NCBI RefSeq assembly: GCF_003231285.1
Contig: NZ_QKNS01000007.1
Span: 303,104 to 367,103 of the forward strand
Source: Hymenobacter sediminis
Lineage (GTDB): Bacteria > Bacteroidota > Bacteroidia > Cytophagales > Hymenobacteraceae
Reading direction: 5' to 3'
DNA length: 64,000 nt
Shown here: positions 8,421-17,602 of the stretch, one piece after another
Position numbering within the stretch: the first letter of the stretch is position 1
Layout: the number at the start of each line of letters is the position of its first letter
Program-made: the position numbers and the translations under genes
Notes under the pieces: model-generated
What the model was told of the DNA's origin: nothing
What the model saw: only the letters and a program-made list of their open reading frames with translations
The model's database searches: none

Positions 8421-9458
8421 TTACTTCACTACCTTATTTCGGCCCAGCATCAGCAGCAGGTTCAGGCGAACCACATCGCCCATGGAGCGGCAGGCGGTGA
8501 ACTGATCGGTGTGGTGGTGCCGGTTGAGCTGGGCTTTCAGCTGAGCTACCTTTTCCGGGGGCGATACTTCATCTTGGCGCAGGCAGTCGATAAGGTCCTT
8601 AAGGCGGTAACGCTCCGAGCGAGCCCGGCGAGCCATTAGGGTACGCTCTTCGGTTTGGTACTGCCGGATGGTTTCCGCTTCTAGCAGCTTGCTACACAGC
8701 AGCACTACGGCCCGGTTGTCTTTGAAAAACTGAGGCAGGTACATGTTCTTTTTGCCTTCGTAGCACTGCTGGTCGAAGTCGATGGCGCGCACGCGGTACT
8801 GCTCGTCCTCAAAGTCGGGCGTCACGTCGATGACGTAGTTGTAGGCCCGCATATCGCCGAGCAGACGGGCGAAGCACCGCTCATTGAACTTCACGAACTC
8901 CTTGGCAATGCGCACCTGATTCAGATGAGGCCGCTGCAGATGGTCGCGAATGAAGTCGTCGCCGGGAATACCAGCAATGTGCTCCTCAATCAGCGTGTCG
9001 CCGTGCACCAGGTAATTCATGCTGTTGGGTGAAAGCAGGTGCTCTAGCTCCAGCCCGTACACCCGCGAGGCATCGGCCCGCTTCACATAGAAGTAATCGT
9101 AGTTGTCGTTGAGCTGATTGACGATGCGCACCCGAAACGGATTGGAGTTGCCGAAGCGGCAGTAGTCGATGCGGTCAGCCACCAAGTGGTCAGTGAAGGA
9201 AAGGTCGCCGGCGGTTTTCAGCAATGCATACACCTGGGTCAACCCCTCGCTTAGCTCACGCAAGGCCTGGGGTTCGTAGAACACTGTTTCCCAAAGCGTG
9301 TCGCGGCCCTTGCGGTCCAGGAGCGGGAAAGCGCCACTAATGCGCGTCAGTTCCAGGTACGTTACCGGCAGCTGGGTTTCCCGGTCATAGTCGCGCAAGT
9401 AGTGGCGCAGCTTGGCCTGAATGGAGTAGGTAATTTTCTTCTTCGAAATCAGGGTCAC
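8421..9458 (-). CDS. Conserved hypothetical protein with kinase-like motifs
   Basis: 345 residues from a GTG start (VTLISKKKITY); the exact start is uncertain. No signal peptide or membrane segment. I do not recognise a named family. The central part reads like a distant protein-kinase or aminoglycoside-kinase fold: YLVHGDTLIEEHIAGIPGDDF (hinge-like), FVKFNERCFARLLGDMRAYNYVID (compare catalytic-loop HxDxxxxN) and VRAIDFDQQCYEG (compare the DFG metal-binding segment). The C-terminal third is helical and basic. The kinase reading is inference; no glycine-rich loop is obvious. Single gene between two hairpins. Confidence 0.7.
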   Translation of the reverse strand: MTLISKKKITYSIQAKLRHYLRDYDRETQLPVTYLELTRISGAFPLLDRKGRDTLWETVFYEPQALRELSEGLTQVYALLKTAGDLSFTDHLVADRIDYCRFGNSNPFRVRIVNQLNDNYDYFYVKRADASRVYGLELEHLLSPNSMNYLVHGDTLIEEHIAGIPGDDFIRDHLQRPHLNQVRIAKEFVKFNERCFARLLGDMRAYNYVIDVTPDFEDEQYRVRAIDFDQQCYEGKKNMYLPQFFKDNRAVVLLCSKLLEAETIRQYQTEERTLMARRARSERYRLKDLIDCLRQDEVSPPEKVAQLKAQLNRHHHTDQFTACRSMGDVVRLNLLLMLGRNKVVK

Positions 9459-9682
9459 GGGCGTGGGAGTTTGGGGCGGGTGAAGGGGGTAGTAGCCCTA
9501 CGTGCAAGCCGGACCGGAAAGATGCGACTTTCCCTACCCCCACCAAAAGCCGGAACCCATTGGGGCCAGGCAGTGTGCCTGTTACCGCAGGCGGCAGGGC
9601 ACATCTTGCCGGCAAAAGGCAGCACATCAACCCCTTCCGTTGTACCTTCGCAGGTGCTTATCCCTGCCATTGTGCTGCCATT

Positions 9683-10918
9683 ATGAGAAAACTTCTGCTC
9701 ACTCTTTTTGTCGTGCTACTTTGTCCGGTATGGTCGCCGGGCTGGGGCGTTTTCGGCCACCGCACCATCACCCAGATTTCGGTGTACGCGCTACCCTCGG
9801 GCATGCGCGGCTTCTACTACCGCAAGATGCCCCAACTGATTCGGTTAAGCACAGCCGCCGATGAGCGCAGCAGCCAAGATCCGATGGAGGCCAGCAAGCA
9901 TTTTATTTACATGGACCATTACGGCGACGACCCGTTTGGCCTGATGCCCAAAGCCTGGGACAAAGCTCTGGCCAAATACACCGCCGACACCCTGCGCAAG
10001 TACGGCACCCTACCCTGGGCTATTCTGGAAACCAAAACCAAGCTTACGGAGGCTTTCCGCCAGCGCGACACGGCTGCCATCGTGGCACTTTCCGCCGACT
10101 TAGGTCACTACGTAGCCGACGCCTACGTGCCCCTGAACACGACCATCAACTACAACGGGCAGAAAAGCAAGCAAGAAGGCATCAAGGCCTTGTGGGAAGG
10201 CAAGCTGCCCGAGCGCCACATTGCCAAGTACAAGCTCGACAGCGAATCGGCGCACTACAGCAAGGACCCGCTGAAGGAAGTATGGCAGGCGGTGCAGGAG
10301 TCGTACGGTTTCCTGGGCGACACCTTCGATAAGGAGGAGGAAATCACCCGCAAGTACACCCCGGAAACCAAGTATGTGTTTAGTCATAAGTACGGCAAAA
10401 CCCGCCGCTCCTACTCCGATGCCTTCGCCGACTCCTACCACGAGAAAGTAGGCGGACAGGTGGCTTACCGCCTGAAGCAGGCCCCCACGTTGGTAGCTTC
10501 CATGTGGTTCTCGGCCTGGAAGGATGCCGGCAGCCCTGACCTGGATGCCCTTATGAAGCCAGCGGCCAGCAAGGAAGAAAAGAAGAAGCTGGATGACGAG
10601 ATGAAAAGCTGGAAAGACAACAGCCTGGTAGATGGGCAGCAACTACTGTCGTTGCAGAAATTCAAGGAAGCCGAGCGCCCCGATATGATTAACGCCGCCA
10701 AGGACATGCAGGCCCTACCCCCCGATGCGGAGGCAACGCCCGTAGTGGCGGCCCCGGTACCCGGCGCCCCGGCCCTACCCGCCGGAACAACCAAGGTAAA
10801 GGTAAAAAGCAAGCCCGCTGCTGCACCGGCTCAGAAGGAGAAGGCAAAGACCCAAGCCAAACCCAAGAAAAAACCGGCCTCTGATGGTTGGGACACTCCC
10901 GCTGGCTCTGGGTGGTAG
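9683..10918 (+). CDS. Zinc-dependent phospholipase C-like protein, secreted
   Basis: 411 residues from ATG 9683, which opens a signal peptide (RKLLLTLFVVLLCPVWSPGWG); the frame is open further upstream but that part is not signal-like. The mature N-terminus GWGVFGHRTITQISVYALP and the downstream ADLGHYVADAYVPLN segment (HxxxD) match the zinc-dependent phospholipase C / S1-P1 nuclease superfamily, in which an N-terminal Trp and several His/Asp bind three zinc ions. The last ~70 residues are low-complexity, rich in Ala, Pro and Lys (KVKVKSKPAAAPAQKEKAK). A second, diverged member is at 29176. Substrate (phospholipid or nucleic acid) unknown. Confidence 0.8.
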   Translation: MRKLLLTLFVVLLCPVWSPGWGVFGHRTITQISVYALPSGMRGFYYRKMPQLIRLSTAADERSSQDPMEASKHFIYMDHYGDDPFGLMPKAWDKALAKYTADTLRKYGTLPWAILETKTKLTEAFRQRDTAAIVALSADLGHYVADAYVPLNTTINYNGQKSKQEGIKALWEGKLPERHIAKYKLDSESAHYSKDPLKEVWQAVQESYGFLGDTFDKEEEITRKYTPETKYVFSHKYGKTRRSYSDAFADSYHEKVGGQVAYRLKQAPTLVASMWFSAWKDAGSPDLDALMKPAASKEEKKKLDDEMKSWKDNSLVDGQQLLSLQKFKEAERPDMINAAKDMQALPPDAEATPVVAAPVPGAPALPAGTTKVKVKSKPAAAPAQKEKAKTQAKPKKKPASDGWDTPAGSGW

Positions 10919-10944
10919 CAACCTCCTCAGTAGAAAAACCAATT

Positions 10945-10984
10945 AAAAAGAGTGACTTGCTTATTAGCTGGTCACTCTTTTTTT
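10945..10984 (+). terminator. Rho-independent terminator
   Basis: AAAAAGAGTGAC pairs with GTCACTCTTTTT across a 14-nt loop and ends in a run of seven T. It is 26 bp after the phospholipase-like gene. Confidence 0.88.
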
Positions 10985-11271
10985 GGCTCATCAATCGGCG
11001 TTTCACGAATCACTCTTCTGATGTTCAATTATTTATAATTTATATCCTATGTATCAGAATAGCCATGATGCCTGTCTTGGTATTGTTGAGCTGTCTGACT
11101 TTTCTACCAAAACAAGGCCACAGCCACCACATAAAACTTTAATTATCAAGCACATAACATTGAATAACTTTAGGTTAATTCACTAACCTGGGCAGCAGGC
11201 TTGCGTTTACAGTATCTGTTTGGCTTCGGTGAGGCCCAACTGTTTGTTTTCCAACCCAAACCCCAGGTGCT
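10985..11271. other. AT-rich intergenic region upstream of Mn-catalase
   Basis: 287 bp, much more AT-rich than its neighbours, and no convincing gene. It presumably holds the catalase promoter. A short inverted repeat AGGTTA-ATTCAC-TAACCT (11172-11189) could be a regulator site. The -7-like box TAACTTTA at 11165 has no good -33 partner, so I do not call a promoter. Confidence 0.4.
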
Positions 11272-12177
11272 ATGATTCTGCGCTATGACCGGCTGGCCGT
11301 TGAGCTGCCCAAGCCCAAAAACCCCTCTCCCAACGATGCTGCTGCTATTCAGGAGTTGCTAGGGGGCAAATACGGGGAAATGTCGACCCTGATGAACTAC
11401 ACCTTTCAGTCGTTCAACTTTCGGGGAAGAAACCGGTTGCGGCCGTTCTACGACCTGACTTGCAGCATCGCGGCAGAAGAGTACAGCCACATTGAGGCCG
11501 TTTCCTACGCCATCAACCTGCTACTGACGGGGCAGACAGTACGGGGCAAAGACCCAGTGCCCGCCCCCCTGGCCGATGCCGCCGATGCCCGTAACAGCTA
11601 CCACTTCCTGAGCAGCGCCCAGGCAGCCGTTCCCTTCGACTCGATGGGTAACCCCTGGACGGGCCAGTACGTGCACGCCAGCGGTAACCTGAAGCTAGAC
11701 CTGTTGCACAACTTCTTCCTGGAGTGCGGTGCTCGTGCCAATAAAATGCGGGTGTACGAAATGGTGTCGGACCCCTGCGCCCGGACCATGATAGGTTACC
11801 TGCTGGTGCGCGGTGGTCTGCACGTAGTGGCTTATGCCAAGGCGCTAGAGAAGCTGACGGGTGTGGAAGTAAGCAAGCTGGTGCCAGTGCCGGAACTCAG
11901 CAACGACGCTTTCCCGGAAGCCAAGAAACTGCAGGATCAGCAGAAGCTGCACCTGAAGCTCTACACCTTCAGCCCCGACGACTACAAGCAGGCTGGTATT
12001 ATCTGGAACGGCACGCACCCCGAAGATGGTCAGCCCCTGGAGCTGATTCAGGGCGGTTTTGAGGGAGTTCCCTACCCCGTGCTGGAGGAAGAACCCCAAC
12101 TGAACTCGCCCGGCGCCGATGACTACGACCCGCAGATGTTTGCGGATATTGCCAAGAAAATGGGCATCAAGCTGTAA
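11272..12177 (+). CDS. Manganese catalase (non-haem)
   Basis: 301 residues, full length. Ferritin-like four-helix protein with a di-manganese site that dismutates hydrogen peroxide to water and oxygen. Ligand-bearing helices are visible: GKYGEMSTLMNYTFQSFNFRG near residues 36-56 (first glutamate), AAEEYSHIEAV near residues 65-75 (E...ExxH), FFLECGARANKMRVYEM (third glutamate region) and GLHVVAYAKALEKLTG (second histidine region). The C-terminal PFxEG-type tail is shortened to GVPYPVLEEEP. The upstream AT-rich 287 bp probably carry stress-responsive control. Monocistronic, terminator at 12201. Confidence 0.93.
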   Translation: MILRYDRLAVELPKPKNPSPNDAAAIQELLGGKYGEMSTLMNYTFQSFNFRGRNRLRPFYDLTCSIAAEEYSHIEAVSYAINLLLTGQTVRGKDPVPAPLADAADARNSYHFLSSAQAAVPFDSMGNPWTGQYVHASGNLKLDLLHNFFLECGARANKMRVYEMVSDPCARTMIGYLLVRGGLHVVAYAKALEKLTGVEVSKLVPVPELSNDAFPEAKKLQDQQKLHLKLYTFSPDDYKQAGIIWNGTHPEDGQPLELIQGGFEGVPYPVLEEEPQLNSPGADDYDPQMFADIAKKMGIKL

Positions 12178-12200
12178 GCTGGCTTTCGCGCATTAGCTTA

Positions 12201-12239
12201 AAAATCGGCTACCCCTGCTAGGCGGGGGTAGCCGATTTT
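12201..12239. terminator. Bidirectional-type terminator
   Basis: AAAATCGGCTACCCC pairs perfectly with GGGGTAGCCGATTTT around an eight- to nine-base loop, 23 bp after the catalase stop codon. Confidence 0.9.
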
Positions 12240-12340
12240 GCTTGCAAGCTGGTGGTTACTTCGGGCATCGTGGCCAGCGCGGTTTACCACACTGCGGCGC
12301 GGTTCGTATCATTGCAACCTGCCACCCCTGTTGCTTTCGT

Positions 12341-13108
12341 ATGCTCCAGTCCCTTTCCCGGTTTTCCTGCTCTGGTCCGTCTGCCGCCTTAATTTTGCTT
12401 AGCTCTTTGGCGCTGGCGGCCTGCAACCGCTCTCAGCCCGAAACGCCAGCGGCCGCTCCCGACCCGGTTTCTACCGTGCCCGGCCCCTCGCTGACTTCCC
12501 TGGCCGACTCTAATGCGGCGGCTCTGCTGCTGCCCTACGGTCGCCAATATCCTGGCCGCGAAGTGCTGCTCCAAACGCGCCACGGCAACATGCGTATCCT
12601 CCTCTACGAAGACACGCCCTTGCACACAGCTAACTTCCTACTGCTTAGCCGCAAAGGCTTCTTCGATCAGACAGTATTTAACCGGGTAGTGAAAGGATTT
12701 GCCATTCAGGGTGGCACCTCTGACCACCTAACCATGGCCCTGAACCGTTACCGACTTACACCCGAGTTTCGGCCCCAGTACTTCCATAAGCGCGGTGCCG
12801 TTGGCATGGCCCGCTATGATGATGAGCAGAATCCCGGCAAGCTGTCTTCTAGCCACGATTTTTACATTGTGCAGGGCGAAAAACTAACGCCCGAGCAGGC
12901 CCAGGCCAACGCCGGCCGCCGCCTCACCCCGGCTCAGCTCCGCGCATACGCTACCGTAGGCGGTACCCCCAGTCTTGATGGGCAGTACACGGTTTTCGGG
13001 GAGGTAGTAGAGGGCCTCGATGTAATCGATAAGATTGCCGAGGAGCCAGTGGGCAGCGACAAGTGGCCAGTCAACGACATAGGAATCAAAATCAAGGTAG
13101 TGAAGTAA
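12341..13108 (+). CDS. Cyclophilin-type peptidyl-prolyl isomerase, lipoprotein
   Basis: 255 residues from ATG 12341. The N-terminus is a lipoprotein signal ending in the lipobox LALAAC (Cys at residue ~29), so the enzyme should be anchored in the cell envelope. The cyclophilin core begins near residue 85: GNMRILLYEDTPLHTANFLL, GFFDQTVFNRVVKGFAIQGG (the catalytic Arg/Phe/Gln region), YFHKRGAVGMAR, SSHDFYIVQG and a closing QYTVFGEVVEGLDVIDKI. It catalyses cis-trans isomerisation of Xaa-Pro bonds during folding of secreted proteins. An insertion of ~25 residues (TPEQAQANAGRRLTPAQLRA) is typical of Bacteroidota members. Confidence 0.92.
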   Translation: MLQSLSRFSCSGPSAALILLSSLALAACNRSQPETPAAAPDPVSTVPGPSLTSLADSNAAALLLPYGRQYPGREVLLQTRHGNMRILLYEDTPLHTANFLLLSRKGFFDQTVFNRVVKGFAIQGGTSDHLTMALNRYRLTPEFRPQYFHKRGAVGMARYDDEQNPGKLSSSHDFYIVQGEKLTPEQAQANAGRRLTPAQLRAYATVGGTPSLDGQYTVFGEVVEGLDVIDKIAEEPVGSDKWPVNDIGIKIKVVK

Positions 13109-13111
13109 ACT

Positions 13112-13152
13112 CCTACCCCTGCCTAATGCCGCAACCCTCGGGCGGGGGTAGG
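13112..13152. terminator. Weak bidirectional hairpin
   Basis: CCTACCCC (13112-13119) pairs with GGGGTAGG (13145-13152) between the converging PPIase and lipoprotein genes; no T-run. Possible shared terminator. Confidence 0.5.
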
Positions 13153-13156
13153 CTTG

Positions 13157-13516
13157 CTAGCGGCGTACTTCTATTAGGCGGCTGTGCAGCACGTCGCCGG
13201 GCTGCTCCTGAAGTAGCTCGCGGGTTTCGGCGCGCGTGTAGGGCAAGCTTTTATCCTGGGCAAACATATCCGGCGCAGCGGCGTCAGCGGTGGCAGCATC
13301 AGTGCGGGCTGGGTGCAAGTACACGCTATCCGGCGTAACGCGGTAGAGTTCATAGAAAAAGTAGCGCGCAGTGGTGGTGCCCTGGGGTTGAAACTGCACT
13401 ACGTATACATCACCCTTCTGGGGGTTTTGCACTTTCTCTTCCAACGAAGGTTGGCAGCCGGTGAGCAGGAATGCGCTCAGCAGACACGCGCTGCACGCCC
13501 GATTGATTTGTTGCAT
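13157..13516 (-). CDS. Small hypothetical lipoprotein
   Basis: 119 residues. A short signal ends in the lipobox LLTGC (Cys ~21), followed by QPSLEEKVQNPQKGDVYVVQF. The mature part is about 95 residues with beta-strand character (DVYVVQFQPQGTTTARYFFYELYRVTPDSVYLHPA) and a C-terminal YTRAETRELLQEQPGDVLHSRLIEVRR. No family recognised; similar small lipoproteins whose first strand reads KxGDVYxxxF are common in Cytophagales. It is downstream of the M13 peptidase gene on the same strand, but a strong terminator at 13543 separates them, so it probably has its own promoter in the ~30 bp overlapping that hairpin. Confidence 0.75.
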   Translation of the reverse strand: MQQINRACSACLLSAFLLTGCQPSLEEKVQNPQKGDVYVVQFQPQGTTTARYFFYELYRVTPDSVYLHPARTDAATADAAAPDMFAQDKSLPYTRAETRELLQEQPGDVLHSRLIEVRR

Positions 13517-13542
13517 ACGGCAAGGTAGCGCAACCCACGCAC

Positions 13543-13579
13543 AAAAAAGCGGCCCGCACTTGGTGCGGGCCGCTTTTTT
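13543..13579 (-). terminator. Strong terminator of the M13 peptidase gene
   Basis: AAAAAAGCGGCCCGCAC pairs perfectly with GTGCGGGCCGCTTTTTT over a TTG loop. Read leftward it ends the M13 metallopeptidase transcript 23 bp after its stop. Confidence 0.92.
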
Positions 13580-13602
13580 AGGCTAAACGGTATGCGGAAT
13601 GA

Positions 13603-15714
13603 CTACCAAACTTTGGCGCGCTCAGCCTGAGCACGTACCATCTTGGCGTCCTCCTTGCAGCCGAAGGCCTCGTAGAACTGAGGCATGTTCATGAGCGGAC
13701 CGCTGGTGCGGAACTGAGCCGGCGAGTGCGGGTCCGTCATTACCTGCTGGCGCAAGTACTCGGGGCGGGCATTGGTACGCCAGATTTGAGCCCAGGCCAG
13801 GAAGAAGCGCTGCTCCGGCGTGAAGCCATCGTACTTGGGCGCGTTGCCGTTGGGGTACTGCTTTTTGAGCTCCTTCTGCAGTGCGGTATAGGCAATGTTC
13901 AGGCCACCAAGGTCAGCCAGGTTTTCACCCATAGTCAGCTTGCCATTCACGAAAACCGAGTCCAGCGGCGAGAAGGCCGAGTATTGCTTGCCTACCATGT
14001 CAGCGCGCTGCTCAAACTTGGCGGCGTCTTCCTTGGTCCACCAGTCGCGCAGGTTGCCTTCGGAGTCGTACTGCCGGCCCTGGTCGTCGAAGCCGTGGGT
14101 GATTTCGTGGCCGATAACGGCGCCCATGCCGCCGTAATTCACGGCATCATCGGCTTTGGGGTCGAAGAACGGGGGCTGCATGATGCCGGCCGGGAACACA
14201 ATTTCGTTCATCGGCGGGTTGTAGTAGGCATTCACCGTAGGCGGCGTCATGCCCCACTCCTTCCGGTCGATGGGCTTGCCGAACTTGCTCAGGTTATCCA
14301 TGGAAGCCCACTGACGGGCCGCCAGCACGTTCTTCAGGTACGACTCACGCGAGATGTTCAACGATGAGTAGTCCTTCCACTGGTCGGGGTAGCCAATTTT
14401 CACTGTGAAGGCATTCAGCTTTTTGAGGGCTTCCTGCTTGGTGGCATCACTCATCCAGTCAGACTGCTGAATATGCTCGCCCATAGCCTCGCGGATGTTA
14501 GCCACCATTTCCATGGCTTTCTGCTTGGTTTCGGGCGTGAAAGCTTTGTCCACATACAGCTGGCCGAAGGCTTCGCCCAGGGCGCGGTCGGTGGCGGCGT
14601 TCATGCGCTTCCAGCGAGGCTGCTGCTTTTTAGCCCCCGTCAGCACTTGCGAGAAGCGGAACGACTCATCCCCGAACGCCTTTGGCAGAGCCGAGGTCAG
14701 GGAAGTCGTCATGTGCCAGCGCAGGTAGGTTTTGATGTCGCTGAGGGGCTCCTGCTTGAGCATGGTGCTTTCCTCCTTGAAGAACTCAGGCTGACCTACA
14801 ATAACGGTTTTCACCGCACCCAGCTTCATGGCCTGCAACGACTGTGGCAGCGCCAGGTTCGGGAACTGCTTGTTGAACTCGGCCACCGTCATCTTGTTGT
14901 AGTTGGCCTGCGGGTCGCGCAGGGCTACGCGGGTGCGGCTGGCTTTAGCCAGGCGCGTTTCGATGCGCATTACGGCGGCGGCATTCTTCGCGGCCGTGGC
15001 CTCGTTGTCGCCCAACAGTTTGAAGGTGTTGGTGAGGTAGGTAGTGTACGCCGCGCGCAACCCTTTCGAGCGGGCGTCATCCTTCAGGTAATAGTCCCGG
15101 TCAGGCAGGCTGAGGCCACCCTGATAGAGCTGGAAAGCGTACTCCGTGCTTTTTTTCTCGTCCTGACCTACGCCAGCGCTATAGAATGCGCCGGTGCTGT
15201 ACAGCTGCTGGCGCACAATTTCATTCTGCACGCCTTTCAGGTCCTTAATGGCGTTGATGCGCGCCAGCTCGGGCTGCAAGTACTTCAGGCCAGCCTGCTC
15301 AATGGCCATTGAGTCCATGGCCGTAGCGTAATAGTCGCCTACTTTCTGGGCGTTAGATCCTTTAGTGGCCGAGGTGTTGGCAGCGGCTTCCTGCAGAATC
15401 TGCCGCATGAGGGCGTTGTTCTTGTCAGCCAGCTCATTGAAAGAGCCCCACCGCACTTCAGCAGCCGGAATCGGGTTATTTTTCAGCCAGTTGCCGGAAG
15501 CGTACTGAAAGAAATTGTCGCAGGCGTTAACTGAGTTATCAATGTTCGCCACGTTCAGGCCCACGCCTTTGGGGTCGGCAGCCGGAGCAGAGGTAGCGGG
15601 AGCCGTGGTGGTAGCAGCCGCCGTGGGTGCGGCGGTTTTGCTGGAGGCACAACCAGCCAACGAAAGGCCAGCCATTGCCACCGCCGCCAACTTCAGGCTA
15701 TTGCGGTTTTTCAT
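13603..15714 (-). CDS. M13 family metallopeptidase, lipoprotein
   Basis: 703 residues from the ATG complement at 15712-15714; the extra 101 codons of open frame upstream are not signal-like and are rejected. The N-terminus is a lipoprotein signal with lipobox SLAGC followed by an Ala/Thr/Pro linker. It is a neprilysin/PepO-type zinc endopeptidase: NAYYNPPMNEIVFPAGIMQP, the zinc motif HEITH (about residue 536) in VIGHEITHGFDDQGRQYD, the third ligand in GENLADLGGL, the substrate-binding NARPEYLRQQV and a typical short C-terminus ending in W. It should degrade peptides in the periplasm or at the surface. Monocistronic. Confidence 0.95.
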   Translation of the reverse strand: MKNRNSLKLAAVAMAGLSLAGCASSKTAAPTAAATTTAPATSAPAADPKGVGLNVANIDNSVNACDNFFQYASGNWLKNNPIPAAEVRWGSFNELADKNNALMRQILQEAAANTSATKGSNAQKVGDYYATAMDSMAIEQAGLKYLQPELARINAIKDLKGVQNEIVRQQLYSTGAFYSAGVGQDEKKSTEYAFQLYQGGLSLPDRDYYLKDDARSKGLRAAYTTYLTNTFKLLGDNEATAAKNAAAVMRIETRLAKASRTRVALRDPQANYNKMTVAEFNKQFPNLALPQSLQAMKLGAVKTVIVGQPEFFKEESTMLKQEPLSDIKTYLRWHMTTSLTSALPKAFGDESFRFSQVLTGAKKQQPRWKRMNAATDRALGEAFGQLYVDKAFTPETKQKAMEMVANIREAMGEHIQQSDWMSDATKQEALKKLNAFTVKIGYPDQWKDYSSLNISRESYLKNVLAARQWASMDNLSKFGKPIDRKEWGMTPPTVNAYYNPPMNEIVFPAGIMQPPFFDPKADDAVNYGGMGAVIGHEITHGFDDQGRQYDSEGNLRDWWTKEDAAKFEQRADMVGKQYSAFSPLDSVFVNGKLTMGENLADLGGLNIAYTALQKELKKQYPNGNAPKYDGFTPEQRFFLAWAQIWRTNARPEYLRQQVMTDPHSPAQFRTSGPLMNMPQFYEAFGCKEDAKMVRAQAERAKVW

Positions 15715-16100
15715 GAAGCAGGAAATAGTAAGGTGGAACTGGGAATATGCAAGGCAAGGTAAAATAATTTCCGGCCGCAGCCACCTGCTTTGCGGAACGC
15801 AAAGACAAGGCCCTGCCGTTGGGCGTTGCATAGATGAAATAGTGAGCTGTGAAATGATGTGTGGCAACTTGGTGGTTCGGGAAGCTCCTGCGGAGCGCCC
15901 TACTAACAAGTGCCCTACCCCCTGCACCGTGCGAAACCTAAGCAGGAGCCCACCAAACCACTCAAGAAAGGTTTGGGTGATTAAGAGGGGTAGGCGGTTA
16001 CCGATAAACTGCCTCACCGGGCCTACCCATTATAACCTGCTAAACCACAAACTCACTAATTCACCACCTCACCTCCGCTTCTGCGTAACTTGCGCATCTG
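15715..16100. other. Divergent intergenic region, M13 peptidase / xseA
   Basis: 386 bp between divergent starts, so it must hold both promoters. I see only modest structure: a hairpin CCAAACC-N10-GGTTTGG near 15955, a pair GCTCCTGC/GCAGGAGC about 45 bp apart, and GGGTAGGC/GCCTACCC near 15990-16027. No convincing -33/-7 pair, no gene. Confidence 0.4.
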
Positions 16101-17591
16101 ATGCCATTGTACAACCGCCGCCCCGAGCCGGGGCTTTCATCGGCCCAATCTCCGTCGTTGCCGCCGGCGGCCCTGCCGCTTAGCGAGCTACTGGCCCGGG
16201 TGCGCCAAACGCTTAGCGAGCGGTTCGCAGATTCGTATTGGGTAGTGGCTGAAATTGCCGACCTCACCCTGCCGCGCTTCGATGGGGCGCATTGCTACCT
16301 CACCCTCACCGACCAACACACCACGGCCCGCGGAGCCCAACTCAAAGCCCAGGCCCGCGCCACCATCTGGAGCCAGCGTTATCAGCAGCTGAGCGCCGTA
16401 TTCGAGGAGCAAACCGGCCTAACCCTGCGCATTGGCCTGAAAGTGATGCTGCGGGTGCAGGTAAAGTTTCACGAGCAGTTCGGCCTGAGCCTCGATGTGC
16501 TGGCCCTCGACCCCACTTACACCGTCGGCGACCTGGCCCGGCTGCGCCTTGAAACCCTGCGCAAACTGCAAGCCCAGGCTCTGCTGGAACGGCAAAAGCG
16601 CCTGACCTTGCCCATCGGGGTGCAGCGGGTAGCCGTCATTTCGTCGCCCACGGCCGCGGGCTGGCAGGATTTCGTGCAGCAGCTCCAGGAAGCACCCTAC
16701 GATTTCTCCCTCACGCTTTTTCCAGCCCTCATGCAGGGCGACGATTCGCCGGCCAGTATTCGGGCCGCCCTGGATGCCATCCGCAGCCGCCGCGAAGAAT
16801 ACGATGCAGTGGTTATCATCCGGGGTGGGGGCTCTAAAACCGATTTACTGGCTTTCGACGATTACGGCCTGGCCGCTGCTATTGGTGCTTTTCCGCTACC
16901 CGTACTGACCGGCATCGGCCACGAGCGGGACGAGGCCGTAGTGGATCTGACCGCACATACGGCCCTCAAGACGCCTACGGCGGTAGCGGCCTTCCTGATT
17001 GAGCGCCTTGCCCGCCTGGAAGCGGCGCTAGAGGGTTATGGCCTCCGCATTCGGGAGCTAGCGCAGGAGCGAGTACAGGCGGAAGCCAGCCGCCTCAACC
17101 GCTTGCTGCGCCACGCTCACATGGCAGCACACAACCAGCTTCAAGATCAGCGCGATGCGCTACACCAGCGCATCCGGCAGGCGGCTGCCACTCCTCGTGC
17201 CCAACTGCGGCAGCAGGAGCTCCAATTGGTCCGGCGGCGGCATCAACTACACCGGGCCGCCCGCACTACGCTGCGCCACCAGGAGCAGGGCTTGAGAAAG
17301 CGCAGCCGTATGCTGGCCCGCCACTTTCGCCGCCTGCACCGTCGCCGCTGCGAGCAGCTCCTGCGGCAGCAACACCAACTGCAACTGGCTGCTACTCGCC
17401 TATTACACCGCGCCGAGCTGCGCCTGGCCCAGCTCAACAACCAGCCAGCTAGCGGCACCATCCGGTTGCTGACGCCCAAAGGCCAGCCTTTCACGGGGCC
17501 ATTGCGCGCGGGCCAGCAAGTACTATTGCGCCTCCCCGAGGGGGTAGTGCCGGCCCAGCTTGGTGGTCAGCTTCCTCTTTTCCTCTCTTAG
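16101..17591 (+). CDS. xseA: Exodeoxyribonuclease VII large subunit
   Basis: 496 residues. The catalytic subunit of exonuclease VII, which degrades single-stranded DNA from both ends into short oligonucleotides. The N-terminal OB-fold spans roughly residues 15-120 (LSELLARVRQTLSERFADSYWVVAEIADL, CYLTLTDQ, ARATIWSQRY). The catalytic domain follows: RVAVISSPTAAGWQDF, VVIIRGGGSKTDLLAFDDYGLA and VLTGIGHERDEAVVDLTAHT with TPTAVAAFLIERLA. The C-terminal half is a long Gln/Arg/His-rich coiled coil, as usual for binding XseB. xseB follows 12 bp later, making an operon. Confidence 0.95.
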   Translation: MPLYNRRPEPGLSSAQSPSLPPAALPLSELLARVRQTLSERFADSYWVVAEIADLTLPRFDGAHCYLTLTDQHTTARGAQLKAQARATIWSQRYQQLSAVFEEQTGLTLRIGLKVMLRVQVKFHEQFGLSLDVLALDPTYTVGDLARLRLETLRKLQAQALLERQKRLTLPIGVQRVAVISSPTAAGWQDFVQQLQEAPYDFSLTLFPALMQGDDSPASIRAALDAIRSRREEYDAVVIIRGGGSKTDLLAFDDYGLAAAIGAFPLPVLTGIGHERDEAVVDLTAHTALKTPTAVAAFLIERLARLEAALEGYGLRIRELAQERVQAEASRLNRLLRHAHMAAHNQLQDQRDALHQRIRQAAATPRAQLRQQELQLVRRRHQLHRAARTTLRHQEQGLRKRSRMLARHFRRLHRRRCEQLLRQQHQLQLAATRLLHRAELRLAQLNNQPASGTIRLLTPKGQPFTGPLRAGQQVLLRLPEGVVPAQLGGQLPLFLS

Positions 17592-17602
17592 CAATTTCTG
17601 TT

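Noticed and set aside
14473..15312. 279-codon rightward ORF inside the M13 peptidase gene
   Set aside because: Antisense shadow: low-complexity His/Gln/Arg-rich product, no signal or family, and the opposite strand is a clear metallopeptidase.
15890..15950. GCTCCTGC/GCAGGAGC inverted repeat as a terminator
   Set aside because: Long loop, no T-run, and it lies between divergent genes where a terminator is not expected.
15715..16017. N-terminal extension of the M13 peptidase frame
   Set aside because: Not signal-like and would precede a clear lipoprotein signal; ATG at 15714 is better.
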